Shown here: positions 55,489 to 64,000 of the stretch, one piece after another
How the letters are laid out: every line of letters begins with the position of its first letter
How positions within the stretch are numbered: position 1 is the stretch's first letter
Assembly (NCBI RefSeq): GCF_000338275.1
Contig: NZ_ANMR01000015.1
Span: forward strand, 21,735-85,734
Reading direction: 5' to 3'
DNA: 64,000 nucleotides
From: Staphylococcus xylosus NJ
GTDB lineage: Bacteria > Bacillota > Bacilli > Staphylococcales > Staphylococcaceae
Program-made: the position numbers and the translations under genes
The notes under the pieces: model-generated
Told to the model about the DNA's origin: nothing
Database searches by the model: none
Seen by the model: the letters and a program-made list of their open reading frames with translations, nothing else

Positions 55489-55538
55489 TAAAGTGAATTG
55501 ATAAAGAACACTTTAACATAGATATTTTTGTAATTCAA
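55489..55538 (-). promoter_or_regulatory. his operon promoter with inverted repeat
   Basis: On the minus strand: TTGAAT (55538-55533), 17-bp spacer, TAAAGT (55515-55510). Perfect 7-bp arms TAAAGTG (55515-55509) and CACTTTA (55495-55489) start within the -10 and end about 20 bp downstream. This fits a repressor site. The 43-nt stretch between here and hisZ is too short for a T-box. Confidence 0.55.
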
Positions 55539-55622
55539 TAAATATTCTGAAAATAATAGACAGAGTTCATTTTAGCTAGCTCAAAATATACATATGATAC
55601 ATTTTAATAAAAATAAAAGTAT

Positions 55623-55653
55623 AGCCCGAGCCATAAAATAAATGTCTCGGACT
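55623..55653 (-). terminator. Terminator of dsdA
   Basis: On the minus strand AGTCCGAG pairs with CTCGGGCT (one G-T), followed by ATACTTTTATTTTT. Upstream of it (55676-55725) lies a degenerate half copy of the intergenic repeat. The rest of 55447-55826 holds no gene. Confidence 0.65.
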
Positions 55654-55826
55654 TAGTATGTCTAGTAATCATTAACTAGGCGAGATAACAAAATTATTTT
55701 ACCAAAAATTGATTGCCGTCCCACCATAAAGTTCTATGTTTTGATATTAACAATATTAAATTTAACTAGGGATGTAATTTATTTTGATTGAGTGATTTTT
55801 GTATATTGTTGTAGCAAAGAGTGAAA

Positions 55827-57143
55827 TTAATATTTTTTATTTTCAACTAATTTCTTGCCATAATCTACGTACTTGAGCATTTCATCTTTAGGCACCATAT
55901 TACCACCTGTTGCCCAAACGATATGGTTCGCATTTTCTACAGCAATGCCATTAATAATTGCTGTTTGAGTTGCTGATTTTATACCAGCAAAGCCAGAAGC
56001 TGCTGAAGGCTCAATGAATATGTCTTCCTTTTGGCTCAAAGTATACAAATATCGATACATTTGCTTATCAGATACAGTACATGCGCCGTAAAGTAGGTTA
56101 TTCATTATTTGACCAACTAGGCGAGAGGGGCGTGATACTGCTAAACCGTCAGCATCTGTGCGTCCATCTAAACCAATATCTGTGACAGCAATTTGATCAT
56201 GTAGTTGTGTCATCATTCCTAGTAACATACACGGAGCATGTGTCGGTTCAACAAACATACAATAAACATGCTCACCCAAAATTTGATTTAAACCAAAAGC
56301 TACACCACCAGGGCCACCACCAACACCGCATGGTAGATAAACAAAGAGAGGATGTTCAGCGTCAACTTGTATGTTTTGTTCTCTAATTTGTGATTTTAAT
56401 CTTAAAGCTGCTACGGCATAGCCTAAGAATAAATCGGCTGATCCTTCATCATCTACAAAATGGCAGGTAGGGTCATGTTCTGCTGCTTTCCTACCTTCTG
56501 CAACAGCAAATTGATAATCGGATTGATGTTCAATAACTTCTACGCCACGGTCACGCAACAAATCTTTTTTCCATTGACGCGCGTCACTCGACATATGGAC
56601 CGTTACACTGAATCCAAGTTTTGCGCTTATAATACCGATACTTAAACCGAGGTTTCCTGTTGAACCAACAGCCACATTATATTGACTGAATAGTGCCTGA
56701 TACTTTGGTTCAGCTAAAATACTGTAGTCATCGCTATAGTTTAAATCTCCTTGATCTATTGCAATGGTTTCGGCTAATTTCAGTACTTCATAAATCCCTC
56801 CACGTGCTTTGATAGAACCAGATATCGCAAGGTGACTATCACATTTAAGCCATAATTTGCCTATATTAGTTTGAAAATCTGATTTCGTTAAAGCGTCTTG
56901 CATAAAAGGAATATGCTTTAAAGGTGATTCTATTAAACCGTCATTTTTCTCGGTTTCAGGAAAAACTATACGAATATAGTTGGCAAACCTATCCAATCTC
57001 GCGGCAGCCTCTTCAATATCATTTATAGTAAAAGGGAATGATCCTGGTTTTTGAAAATTTGGATTTTCCCAGAATAAAGGTGTATAGTTTTGTAACTCAT
57101 TAATTAAAGGAAACGTTTGTTTAAGTTGATTGAGAGTGGTCAT
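55827..57143 (-). CDS. dsdA: D-serine dehydratase (ammonia-lyase)
   Basis: A 438-residue fold type II PLP enzyme that converts D-serine to pyruvate and ammonia. Lys112 in [10 protein letters not shown] binds [14 protein letters not shown] is the substrate loop and [14 protein letters not shown] the phosphate-binding glycine loop. The N-terminal [17 protein letters not shown] is specific to DsdA. Among staphylococci the gene is known mainly from the saprophyticus group, where it is linked to growth in urine. RBS AGGAGGAT. It stands alone without a visible D-serine permease or DsdC regulator. Confidence 0.95.
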   Translation of the reverse strand: MTTLNQLKQTFPLINELQNYTPLFWENPNFQKPGSFPFTINDIEEAAARLDRFANYIRIVFPETEKNDGLIESPLKHIPFMQDALTKSDFQTNIGKLWLKCDSHLAISGSIKARGGIYEVLKLAETIAIDQGDLNYSDDYSILAEPKYQALFSQYNVAVGSTGNLGLSIGIISAKLGFSVTVHMSSDARQWKKDLLRDRGVEVIEHQSDYQFAVAEGRKAAEHDPTCHFVDDEGSADLFLGYAVAALRLKSQIREQNIQVDAEHPLFVYLPCGVGGGPGGVAFGLNQILGEHVYCMFVEPTHAPCMLLGMMTQLHDQIAVTDIGLDGRTDADGLAVSRPSRLVGQIMNNLLYGACTVSDKQMYRYLYTLSQKEDIFIEPSAASGFAGIKSATQTAIINGIAVENANHIVWATGGNMVPKDEMLKYVDYGKKLVENKKY

Positions 57144-57331
57144 GGTAATCCTCCTACAGTACTAATTCATTCTCATATATATTATAGCAAAGTGTTTTTA
57201 ATAATCGGTGTATATACTCGTATAACATTGGTAGGATGGATAAAAAAACATGTTACTTATTAGCAAGTATCTGAGGAAAACATTTATGAGTCATGTGAAA
57301 GAGAATAGTTACAATTAACAAATAGAAAAAG

Positions 57332-57376
57332 AAGTGGAATAGAAATCACGATTTAATTTGATTTCTATTCCACTTT
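57332..57376. repeat. Intergenic hairpin repeat, terminator of ppk
   Basis: AAGTGGAATAGAAATCA and TGATTTCTATTCCACTT form a perfect 17-bp stem with a 10-nt loop. On minus the stem is followed by CTTTTTCTATTTG, so it probably ends the ppx-ppk transcript. It lies in the 323-bp gap between dsdA and ppk. Confidence 0.88.
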
Positions 57377-57466
57377 TATGAATTTATCTCATGAACAGTA
57401 TCTGCTAATCTAATAAGTAAAACGCTTTAGAAACGTGACTTAAAAGCTAAACTATAGGATAGCAAT

Positions 57467-59626
57467 TTATTTTTTAAAGGATTTTCGAATTTTAGTAAAC
57501 CAACCTTTGCGATTATTGGATGAAATAACTCGAGGTTGTGCAGATTTTTCTTGTAAAGATTGACCAAATTTTATAGCTTCATTCATAAGATAAGCTTGCG
57601 AATTTAATGGTGACAAATTATTTTCAATATAGTGGTAATTACCATTTTGATCTTGGTAACGTCCTTTTTGATTATCAGAAAGTTGAAGATTCATATAATC
57701 TAACAGACGTCTTGCAATTGCCTTATCTTCAACAGGAAATAGAATCTCTACACGTTTAATCATATTTCTCGTCATCGCATCTGCAGAAGAGAGATAAATC
57801 TTATCTTCTCCATTGTTATGGAAATAATAAATACGAGAATGTTCTAAAAAGCGTCCGACTATGCTCACTACTTCAATGTTTTCACTAATTCCAGGTACTC
57901 CTGGTTTTAAGCAACAGATACCACGAATAATAAGTTGTACTTTGACACCAGCACAGGAAGCTTCAAATAATTTGAGTATAATATCCTTATCAGTTAAAGA
58001 ATTCATCTTCATAATAATCTTCCCATTACCGTGTTCTAAATGGGTCTTAATTTCGTTATCAATACGAGCTAAAAAGACATCACGAATATCGAATGGTGCA
58101 ACAATTAATTTGTTGTAAACTGGTTTAATTGAATAGCCACTTAGATAATTAAAAAAGTTAATTGCATCTTCGGCAATTTCATTGTTCGTCGTTATAATCC
58201 CCATATCAGTATATAGCTTAGCAGTCTTATCATTATAATTTCCAGTTCCTAGATGTACAAAAGAAGTAAGTTTATTATTAATACGTTTAACTACTAGCGA
58301 AATTTTACTGTGTGTTTTTAAATGTGTCATACCGTAAATAACATGGCAACCAGCGTCTTCTAGCATTCTAGCCCAATGAACATTGTTTTCTTCGTCGAAA
58401 CGCGCTTTTAATTCTACAAGTACGGTAACTTGTTTCCCGTTTTCTGCAGCATTTTTCAAGCTATTAATAATAGGTGAGTCTTTGCTGACACGATAAAGTG
58501 TCTGTTTAATGGCAATCGTATCAGGATCTTCAGATGCTTCACGTATAAAGTCTACAATAGGCTCGAAAGATTCATAGGGATGGTGGAAAAATATATCTCT
58601 TTTTAAGGATAGATCAAAAATATTATTATCACCTAAAGATTGTGGGATTTGTGGTACGTATTTATTATATTTTAAGTGTTTTAATTTATTAGATAAATGT
58701 CCGACTAAACCTGAAAGCATAGTTAAATCGAGTGGTCCATCCAAGAAATAAACATCATTGTCATGAACTTCTAATTGATTCATAATCCATACAATATCTT
58801 CATGTGTTGCATCTCTGCCATCTACTTCTAAACGTACAGCTGTACCGCGTTTACGTTCTTTTAAGAAACGCTCGATTTCAATTAATAAATCTTCTGCACC
58901 ATCTTCATGGATGGTTAAATCTGCGTTTCTTGTAATTCTAAAGGTAAATGTATTTATGACATTAAACCCTGTAAATAAATCATTTATAAAATAAGTGATA
59001 ATGTCTTCAACCATAATAATGTATTGTTTGTCGCCTTCATTCAATGCATAAAAGCGTGGTATTAATGATGGGATTTGCACAATAGCTGAATTAATTTCAT
59101 CAGGTGTATCAATATTCACAAAAATGTTTAAACTCTTATTATTTAATTTAGGAAATGGATGGTAAGCATCGATACCTAACGGAGTCAAAGTAGGTAATAT
59201 ACCAACTTTAAATTCTGTTTCAAGTTGTGCTAAGAGTGTTTCAGGTAACTGATGAGGTTTTACGATTTCTACTTGATACTGACGTAAATCATTGATTAAT
59301 TCGTTATAAACTTCATACTGTAAATCAACGTTCATTTTGTTTTTTATTTTAATCTGATCAAGTTGTTCCTTTGGTGTTAATTGTGCTTTGTTTTCTGGTT
59401 TATCATAGCCCATCTTGACTTGATCTTGTAGACCGGCTACCCGTACCATAAAAAATTCATCTAAATTTGAGCTGAATATAGAAACAAAGTTAAGCTGCTC
59501 TAATAATGGATTGTTTTTATCTTGTGCTTCTTGTAACACACGATAGTTAAAATCTAACCAACTTAGCTCTCTATTATTATAATACTGTGGTGAATTTAAA
59601 TACTTCTCTCCCAAATTTCTATGCAT
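57467..59626 (-). CDS. ppk: Polyphosphate kinase
   Basis: A 719-residue PPK1 with four domains. [17 protein letters not shown] at the N-terminus, the phosphorylated His in the [11 protein letters not shown] stretch near residue 440, the second phospholipase D-like domain ([20 protein letters not shown]) and the ADP loop are in order. It polymerises phosphate from ATP into polyphosphate reversibly. It is the second gene of ppx-ppk, 68 bp after ppx. RBS GAGGTG. A role in stress survival is known in other bacteria. Confidence 0.96.
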   Translation of the reverse strand: MHRNLGEKYLNSPQYYNNRELSWLDFNYRVLQEAQDKNNPLLEQLNFVSIFSSNLDEFFMVRVAGLQDQVKMGYDKPENKAQLTPKEQLDQIKIKNKMNVDLQYEVYNELINDLRQYQVEIVKPHQLPETLLAQLETEFKVGILPTLTPLGIDAYHPFPKLNNKSLNIFVNIDTPDEINSAIVQIPSLIPRFYALNEGDKQYIIMVEDIITYFINDLFTGFNVINTFTFRITRNADLTIHEDGAEDLLIEIERFLKERKRGTAVRLEVDGRDATHEDIVWIMNQLEVHDNDVYFLDGPLDLTMLSGLVGHLSNKLKHLKYNKYVPQIPQSLGDNNIFDLSLKRDIFFHHPYESFEPIVDFIREASEDPDTIAIKQTLYRVSKDSPIINSLKNAAENGKQVTVLVELKARFDEENNVHWARMLEDAGCHVIYGMTHLKTHSKISLVVKRINNKLTSFVHLGTGNYNDKTAKLYTDMGIITTNNEIAEDAINFFNYLSGYSIKPVYNKLIVAPFDIRDVFLARIDNEIKTHLEHGNGKIIMKMNSLTDKDIILKLFEASCAGVKVQLIIRGICCLKPGVPGISENIEVVSIVGRFLEHSRIYYFHNNGEDKIYLSSADAMTRNMIKRVEILFPVEDKAIARRLLDYMNLQLSDNQKGRYQDQNGNYHYIENNLSPLNSQAYLMNEAIKFGQSLQEKSAQPRVISSNNRKGWFTKIRKSFKK

Positions 59627-59694
59627 AACTGTTATTACACCTCATTAGTAGTCTTAGATACATATTTTGCTACACTTAATTTATCATAAGAATT

Positions 59695-61221
59695 TTAAGA
59701 TTTTGTAAAGATTATAGAAATGTTTTCCTTTAAGATTTTATCGATATGTTTCTTTTGTCTATGAGCTTGATATTCTTCTGCTATAGGTGCGCCATTATAG
59801 TAAACGTAAAGGATATAGCCATCGTTCTCATATTTGAGATTTAAGTGCTCAACAGCATTTGTGTGTGAAATATTGAGTGCATTAACGAATTTTATAATGC
59901 CTCCTAGATATTGAATATTATCTAGTTCTTTACCACGAAGCCATTTCGTTTCGTGACTAAAGAATTTTAAAAGTGATTTATTTTTAAAACTTGCGAGTAA
60001 CGCTAATTTGACACGATCTTCATGTTTGAAGCCATCTATCATTGAATTGGCAATTATATAATAGGTATGTGGTGAACTAGAATCCGCATCAATAAATCTA
60101 CCTAGATAATATAAGTATGCGCCCTCAGCAAATAAAGATTTTTCTGTTTCTGAAACTTCAATTTTATCTAATTTAATTAATTGCTCTAAAAGTGATTGTG
60201 CTAATTTTACGCGTTGGTTAGCGCTTGTTTCTTCGATACCATATTCATTTGCTAAATGATACAAAGCATCAGTTCTAATATTTTCTTTCTTAAATTCTTC
60301 TGGGTGTCGTTCGCCAATGACATTCATGGCGTATCCTTCACGAAGACCTTTTCGAGAGAATGTAAATTGAGTGGCATCTATTTTATTAAATAAGGTGTTA
60401 AAGACTGCTACGGCTGGCAGTATAATATCTACACGGTCTCTACTTAGTCCATCAATATCCTTTAAATCCTCACGTGAACTCTTTTTAATAATTGTATATA
60501 CTTCTTCAATATTATCTTCTGACATTGTATAGTTGTGCACGCCACCGATAGGGTACGAGTGTTCAGACTGGTGTATACGTGCTACGTTACGAGCAGAACC
60601 ACCAATACCTACGAGTGCAACTTCTTGATTTTTTATCCATGATAATTGGTCAAATTGTTTAGATAAGAATTTTTCCATATCTTTAATTGCAGATTTGTCG
60701 TTATGATCTTTACCATCAAAAAATTTGCGCTGTAAAGTAACGACGCCGAAAGGGAAACTGTGCGATTCTATTAGTGTCTTATCTTTAAAAAGTGTGACTT
60801 CTGTTGAGCCACCACCAATATCAACAGAAACACCATCATTAATGTCAGTAGTATGCGTAATTGCATAAAAACCATAAAATGCTTCTTCTTGATCGTTTAT
60901 AATTTTAATTTTGATATTTAGTTCTTTTTTTATTTTTTCGAGAATTTTATCTCTATTTGTTGATTGTCTGATTGCTGCAGTAGCTACAGGGTGTAATGCA
61001 TCAACTTCGAATTTATCTGCTACTTTTTTAAAGCTACTTAACGTTTCAGTTAATACTTTAATACCATCGTCGTTCATTGCTAAATCTTCAGTTAAATATT
61101 GGCTTAATCTTGCGGGTGTTTTAATATTTAATAATTCATTTAACCCTGTTTTTTTATCAAATTCGAAAATAACCAATCTAATGGTATTTGATCCGATATC
61201 AATTAATCCTATGCGTTCCAT
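59695..61221 (-). CDS. ppx: Exopolyphosphatase (Ppx/GppA family)
   Basis: 508 residues. The actin-like ATPase fold has GLIDIGSNTIRLVIFEF (phosphate loop 1), VSVDIGGGSTEVTLFK (loop 2, about 140), and an HD-type C-terminal domain (about 310-508, with PHTYYIIANSMIDGFKHEDR). It releases terminal phosphate from polyphosphate or, for GppA-like members, from pppGpp. Pairing with ppk favours polyphosphate. A link to the alarmone synthetase RelP in this window is possible only in a general sense. RBS AGGAGG. Confidence 0.94.
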   Translation of the reverse strand: MERIGLIDIGSNTIRLVIFEFDKKTGLNELLNIKTPARLSQYLTEDLAMNDDGIKVLTETLSSFKKVADKFEVDALHPVATAAIRQSTNRDKILEKIKKELNIKIKIINDQEEAFYGFYAITHTTDINDGVSVDIGGGSTEVTLFKDKTLIESHSFPFGVVTLQRKFFDGKDHNDKSAIKDMEKFLSKQFDQLSWIKNQEVALVGIGGSARNVARIHQSEHSYPIGGVHNYTMSEDNIEEVYTIIKKSSREDLKDIDGLSRDRVDIILPAVAVFNTLFNKIDATQFTFSRKGLREGYAMNVIGERHPEEFKKENIRTDALYHLANEYGIEETSANQRVKLAQSLLEQLIKLDKIEVSETEKSLFAEGAYLYYLGRFIDADSSSPHTYYIIANSMIDGFKHEDRVKLALLASFKNKSLLKFFSHETKWLRGKELDNIQYLGGIIKFVNALNISHTNAVEHLNLKYENDGYILYVYYNGAPIAEEYQAHRQKKHIDKILKENISIIFTKS

Positions 61222-61387
61222 AATGCCTCCTAAAATATTAATGAGGTAATTTATATTGCTCTATTTTATTTACCCATTTCTTAAGTTTATATTACATTAA
61301 ATATAATAATTTGTTACTAATTATTTTCATACTGCTCAATAGAAATTAATTTAAAATAAATAGTATAAATTATAACGTGTAAAATAA

Positions 61388-61447
61388 AATAGACAAATTC
61401 GAAAATCAGCTATATTTGCCGATTGTTGAATTTGTCTATTAGGTGTG
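61388..61447 (-). terminator. Terminator of the AbgT gene
   Basis: AATAGACAAATTC and GAATTTGTCTATT form a perfect 13-bp stem with an inner AATC/GATT pairing, followed on minus by TTATTTTA. Confidence 0.85.
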
Positions 61448-61461
61448 TAATTTTCAACGTA

Positions 61462-63000
61462 TTATTTCATATCTAATGGACCACCAGGGCCTAATGGCCA
61501 ACCTAATAAATACCAAATAATCATAAACAATGGCCAAACAATACTTAAAATGATGGTATAAGGCATTAAGCTTGAAAGTAACGAACCTAATTTCATATTG
61601 TTGTCATATTTTTGAGCATAAGATAATAGCAGTGGTAAATATGGCATCATCGGAGTAATTGGATTACTGATGGAATCACCAATTCTATATAGCATTTGTG
61701 TAAACGCGGGATGAAATCCAACAAGCATTAACATTGGTATAAATATAGGTGCCAAAATTCCCCATTTAGCGGATGCGCTACCTATCAGTAAGTTAATGAG
61801 TGCGCTTAATATAATAATGCCTAAGATTAATACAATTCCATTTTGTCCTTGGAGTAATGAAGCTCCTTTAACAGCGACAATAACACCAAGATTACTCCAC
61901 TCTAAGAATGCTAGTAGTTGTGCTGCAAAGAATACTATAACAATAAAAGAACTCATAGATCCCATAGAATCAGCCAACATTTTACCTAAGTCTTTAGAAT
62001 TATGAAATACTTTCATTTTAATTCCATATACTAAACCAGGTACTAAAAATAAGACTAAAATAATCAATCCTACACCATTAATAATTGGCGCATCGTTAAG
62101 TAAGCTACCTGTTTTAGCATTCCTTAGAAAACTATTTTGTGGTATTGCTAAAACAATGAGTAAAGCAATCATTGCAAAGAAGCTTATGTTTGCCCAAAAA
62201 ACTGCTTTATTTTCTTCAGGTGTTAATCCTGTATTTTCTTCATCAACTTTAATATCTGAGTTGGATGTATCATAAGTTCCGAGTCTAGGTATAACAAATC
62301 GCATGGTTACCCAATATACAGCTGGTAATAAAACGATAATACTAGCGGCTATAAAGTACCAATTCATTGCGACATTTACGTGTACATTATCAGAAACAAT
62401 TTTTGCTGCAGGCTCTGTAAAAGCATAAAGTAAAGCATCAGACATACCAATCATGACATTAGCTGAGAAACCGCCAAGTGCTGACGCATAAGCCATAGCT
62501 AACCCAGCAATAGGGTGATACCCTAATTTAATAAACACCATGGCAGTAAGTGGTGGCAACACGATAGTAGCGGCATCACCAGCAGCATTACCTAAGATAC
62601 CAACTAATATAATTACAGGAACTATAATTTTCTTTGGTGCTTTATGTACTACTTGTATCATCAATTTATCAAAATAACCTGTTTTTTCCGATACGCCAAT
62701 ACCAAGCATGACTGATAATACCAGACCTAGTGCAGGGAATTCAGAAAAATTCTTAACAGTATCATTCAATATCATTGATAAGCCATCACTACTTAAAATA
62801 CTTTTAATTGCAATAGTGTCACCTGTGCCAGGGTGTTTAACAGTGATAGAGAAAAATGAAATTATCCAAGTTAATATGGCTAGCCCTAAGCACATTAAGA
62901 AAAATAAAATACTGGGATCAGGTAATCTGTTCCCAACTTTTTCTACTATGTTTAAAAATCTATTGATAAGCGTTGGTTTTTCTTTTGAATTTAATGACAT
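61462..63000 (-). CDS. AbgT-family transporter
   Basis: 512 residues from ATG 63000 (GGGAGGT upstream; the frame opens at 63096 with no site). About 11 helices plus two hairpins. NRLPDPSILFFLMCLGLAI at the start, AGDAATIVLPPLTAMVFIKLG, ASALGGFSANVMIGMSDALL and SASAKWGILAPIFIPMLMLVG are AbgT signatures. Members were described as p-aminobenzoyl-glutamate importers and, for MtrF/YdaH, as sulfonamide exporters; the direction here is open. It is transcribed alone. A near-cre site lies upstream in the divergent gap. Confidence 0.9.
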   Translation of the reverse strand: MSLNSKEKPTLINRFLNIVEKVGNRLPDPSILFFLMCLGLAILTWIISFFSITVKHPGTGDTIAIKSILSSDGLSMILNDTVKNFSEFPALGLVLSVMLGIGVSEKTGYFDKLMIQVVHKAPKKIIVPVIILVGILGNAAGDAATIVLPPLTAMVFIKLGYHPIAGLAMAYASALGGFSANVMIGMSDALLYAFTEPAAKIVSDNVHVNVAMNWYFIAASIIVLLPAVYWVTMRFVIPRLGTYDTSNSDIKVDEENTGLTPEENKAVFWANISFFAMIALLIVLAIPQNSFLRNAKTGSLLNDAPIINGVGLIILVLFLVPGLVYGIKMKVFHNSKDLGKMLADSMGSMSSFIVIVFFAAQLLAFLEWSNLGVIVAVKGASLLQGQNGIVLILGIIILSALINLLIGSASAKWGILAPIFIPMLMLVGFHPAFTQMLYRIGDSISNPITPMMPYLPLLLSYAQKYDNNMKLGSLLSSLMPYTIILSIVWPLFMIIWYLLGWPLGPGGPLDMK

Positions 63001-63099
63001 GATCTTTACCTCCCAATTGAGTTGTCGAAAGTATAACAAATTAAAATTAATAATTAAATGAAAATTTTGACAACTTAGACAGTTAAATAATTTCAATTG

Positions 63100-63114
63100 T
63101 TGTAAACGCTTTTA
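63100..63114 (+). promoter_or_regulatory. Candidate cre site between abgT and SDR
   Basis: TTGTAAACGCTTTTA matches the cre consensus except for the penultimate C. Position suits control of either divergent gene. Confidence 0.45.
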
Positions 63115-63222
63115 TATAAAAGACCAAATAAATGAAGTTTTGCAGGCAATTAAAAAAGGAAGTATATAACTGAGCTATGTTAAGAAGAAAAGCTAATTTT
63201 AGAAAAGGAGTCGTGAGTAATC

Positions 63223-64000
63223 ATGGGAAGATTAGAAGATAAAGTAGCTATATTAACAGGTGTCAGTACAGGTATTGGTGCCGCTACCGCACATGTTTTA
63301 GCTAAAGAGGGAGCTCATGTCATAGCAGTAGATATCTCGGAAAAAGTACATGATACGGTGAAAGAAATTAATAATGCAGGAAATAAAGCTTCAGGTTATA
63401 CTGTTGATATTTCAGATGAACATGCAATAGAACGCTTTGCAGAAGCTATTAAAGAAAAATTCTCAACAATCGATGTACTTTTTAATAACGCGGGTGTTGA
63501 TAATGCTGCTGGCAGGATACATGAATATCCTGTAGAAGTCTTCGATAAGATAACGGGAGTCGATCTTAGAGGAACGTTTTTAATGACTAAGTTTTTCTTA
63601 CCTTTAATGATGGATGAAGGTGGTTCTATTATTAATACGGCGTCATTCTCAGGTTTAGCAGCAGATTTAAATCGTTCAGGATATAATGCTGCAAAAGGTG
63701 GCGTGATCAATTTCACACGTTCCACTGCAATTGAATATGGACGAGAAAATATTAGAGCCAATGCGATTGCACCAGGTACTATTGAAACGCCACTTGTCGA
63801 TAAATTGACTGGGACTGCTGATGAAGAGTCTGGTAAAGCATTTAGAGAAAATCAAAAATGGGTTACACCTTTAGGTAGATTAGGAACACCTGAAGAAATT
63901 GGGAAACTTGTTGCGTTCCTAGCTTCAGACGACAGTTCATTTATTACTGGCGAGACGATTACTATTGATGGTGGTGTAATGGCTTATACATGGCCTGGTG
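63223..64000 (+). CDS. Short-chain dehydrogenase/reductase, C-terminus beyond window
   Basis: The frame opens at ATG 63223 (AAAAGGAG upstream) and runs past the window end, 259 codons visible of perhaps 265-275. TGVSTGIGAATA (about 12-23) is the NAD(P) site, NNAG near 88, Ser in TASFSG and Tyr-x-x-x-Lys in YNAAK the active site, and FITGETITIDGGVMAYTWPG is the family C-terminal region. Asp at AVDIS after the second strand favours NAD. Substrate unknown; resembles 3-ketoacyl reductase-like SDRs. Confidence 0.88.
   Translation, partial: MGRLEDKVAILTGVSTGIGAATAHVLAKEGAHVIAVDISEKVHDTVKEINNAGNKASGYTVDISDEHAIERFAEAIKEKFSTIDVLFNNAGVDNAAGRIHEYPVEVFDKITGVDLRGTFLMTKFFLPLMMDEGGSIINTASFSGLAADLNRSGYNAAKGGVINFTRSTAIEYGRENIRANAIAPGTIETPLVDKLTGTADEESGKAFRENQKWVTPLGRLGTPEEIGKLVAFLASDDSSFITGETITIDGGVMAYTWPG

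Noticed and set aside
55447..55540. Possible T-box leader for the his operon
   Set aside because: The predicted leader is only about 60 nt and lacks specifier and antiterminator elements.
1..64000. CRISPR arrays, insertion sequences, tRNA or rRNA genes
   Set aside because: No regularly spaced repeats of CRISPR type, no transposase frames and no tRNA-like cloverleaf or rRNA sequence were seen in the intergenic regions.

Overview
The window is a low-GC Firmicute chromosome segment and almost certainly comes from Staphylococcus. Evidence includes AGGAGG-type ribosome binding sites, frequent TTG starts, the 650-residue class III fructose-bisphosphatase, PutP, RelP, the mhq quinone-stress locus and many copies of an intergenic hairpin repeat. 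A D-serine dehydratase (dsdA), a Staphylococcus-type beta-glucuronidase and a gluconate operon point to the novobiocin-resistant saprophyticus/xylosus/cohnii/equorum group; the exact species cannot be fixed from the sequence alone. No rRNA, tRNA, insertion sequence, prophage or CRISPR array was seen.

Layout. 1-5.2 kb: a truncated VOC protein, a LURP-one/tubby-like protein, a heterodimeric ABC exporter pair and a small GNAT. 5.4-8 kb: an AdcA-type zinc lipoprotein behind a Zur-like box, and an AldA-type aldehyde dehydrogenase. 8-11.2 kb: mhqR, two ring-cleaving dioxygenase paralogues and mhqD, with two MhqR-type palindromes. 11.3-17 kb: an isochorismatase-like protein, a DASS transporter, a YkvI-family protein and a CPA1 antiporter. 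17-27 kb: fbp, putP, a DedA protein, a CcpA-type controlled MFS sugar-acid transporter, a small monooxygenase, alsD and a FUSC-type membrane protein. 27-30.3 kb: an operon of an unrecognised two-domain membrane family, one copy of which is cut by a single in-frame stop, then a DUF2188-like protein. 30.5-32 kb: relP and a membrane-anchored MerR regulator. 32.2-37.1 kb: gntR-gntK-gntP and a KduD-like dehydrogenase. 37.4-43.6 kb: a second YkvI paralogue, an AraC regulator whose ribosome binding site lies inside a 20-bp terminator-like hairpin, and a GPH transporter plus beta-glucuronidase. 43.6-48.4 kb: a tiny HTH-like protein behind a Rex-like palindrome, an SDR, two GNATs, a tandem repeat array, a VOC protein and a Fur-boxed iron lipoprotein. 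48.5-55.4 kb: the hisZGDCBHAF(IE) operon. 55.8-64 kb: dsdA, ppx-ppk, an AbgT transporter and a truncated SDR.

How it works together. The window is mainly carbon and nitrogen accessory metabolism (gluconate, glucuronides, proline, D-serine, acetoin) under CcpA-like cre sites and local repressors. It is mixed with metal acquisition (Zur-like and Fur-like boxes), quinone detoxification and polyphosphate/alarmone stress functions. The most interesting unexplained elements are the split two-domain membrane protein operon, the terminator/RBS hairpin in front of the AraC gene, the leader upstream of the glucuronide genes, the Rex-like site beside an orphan small protein, and a three-unit tandem repeat near 46.8 kb.
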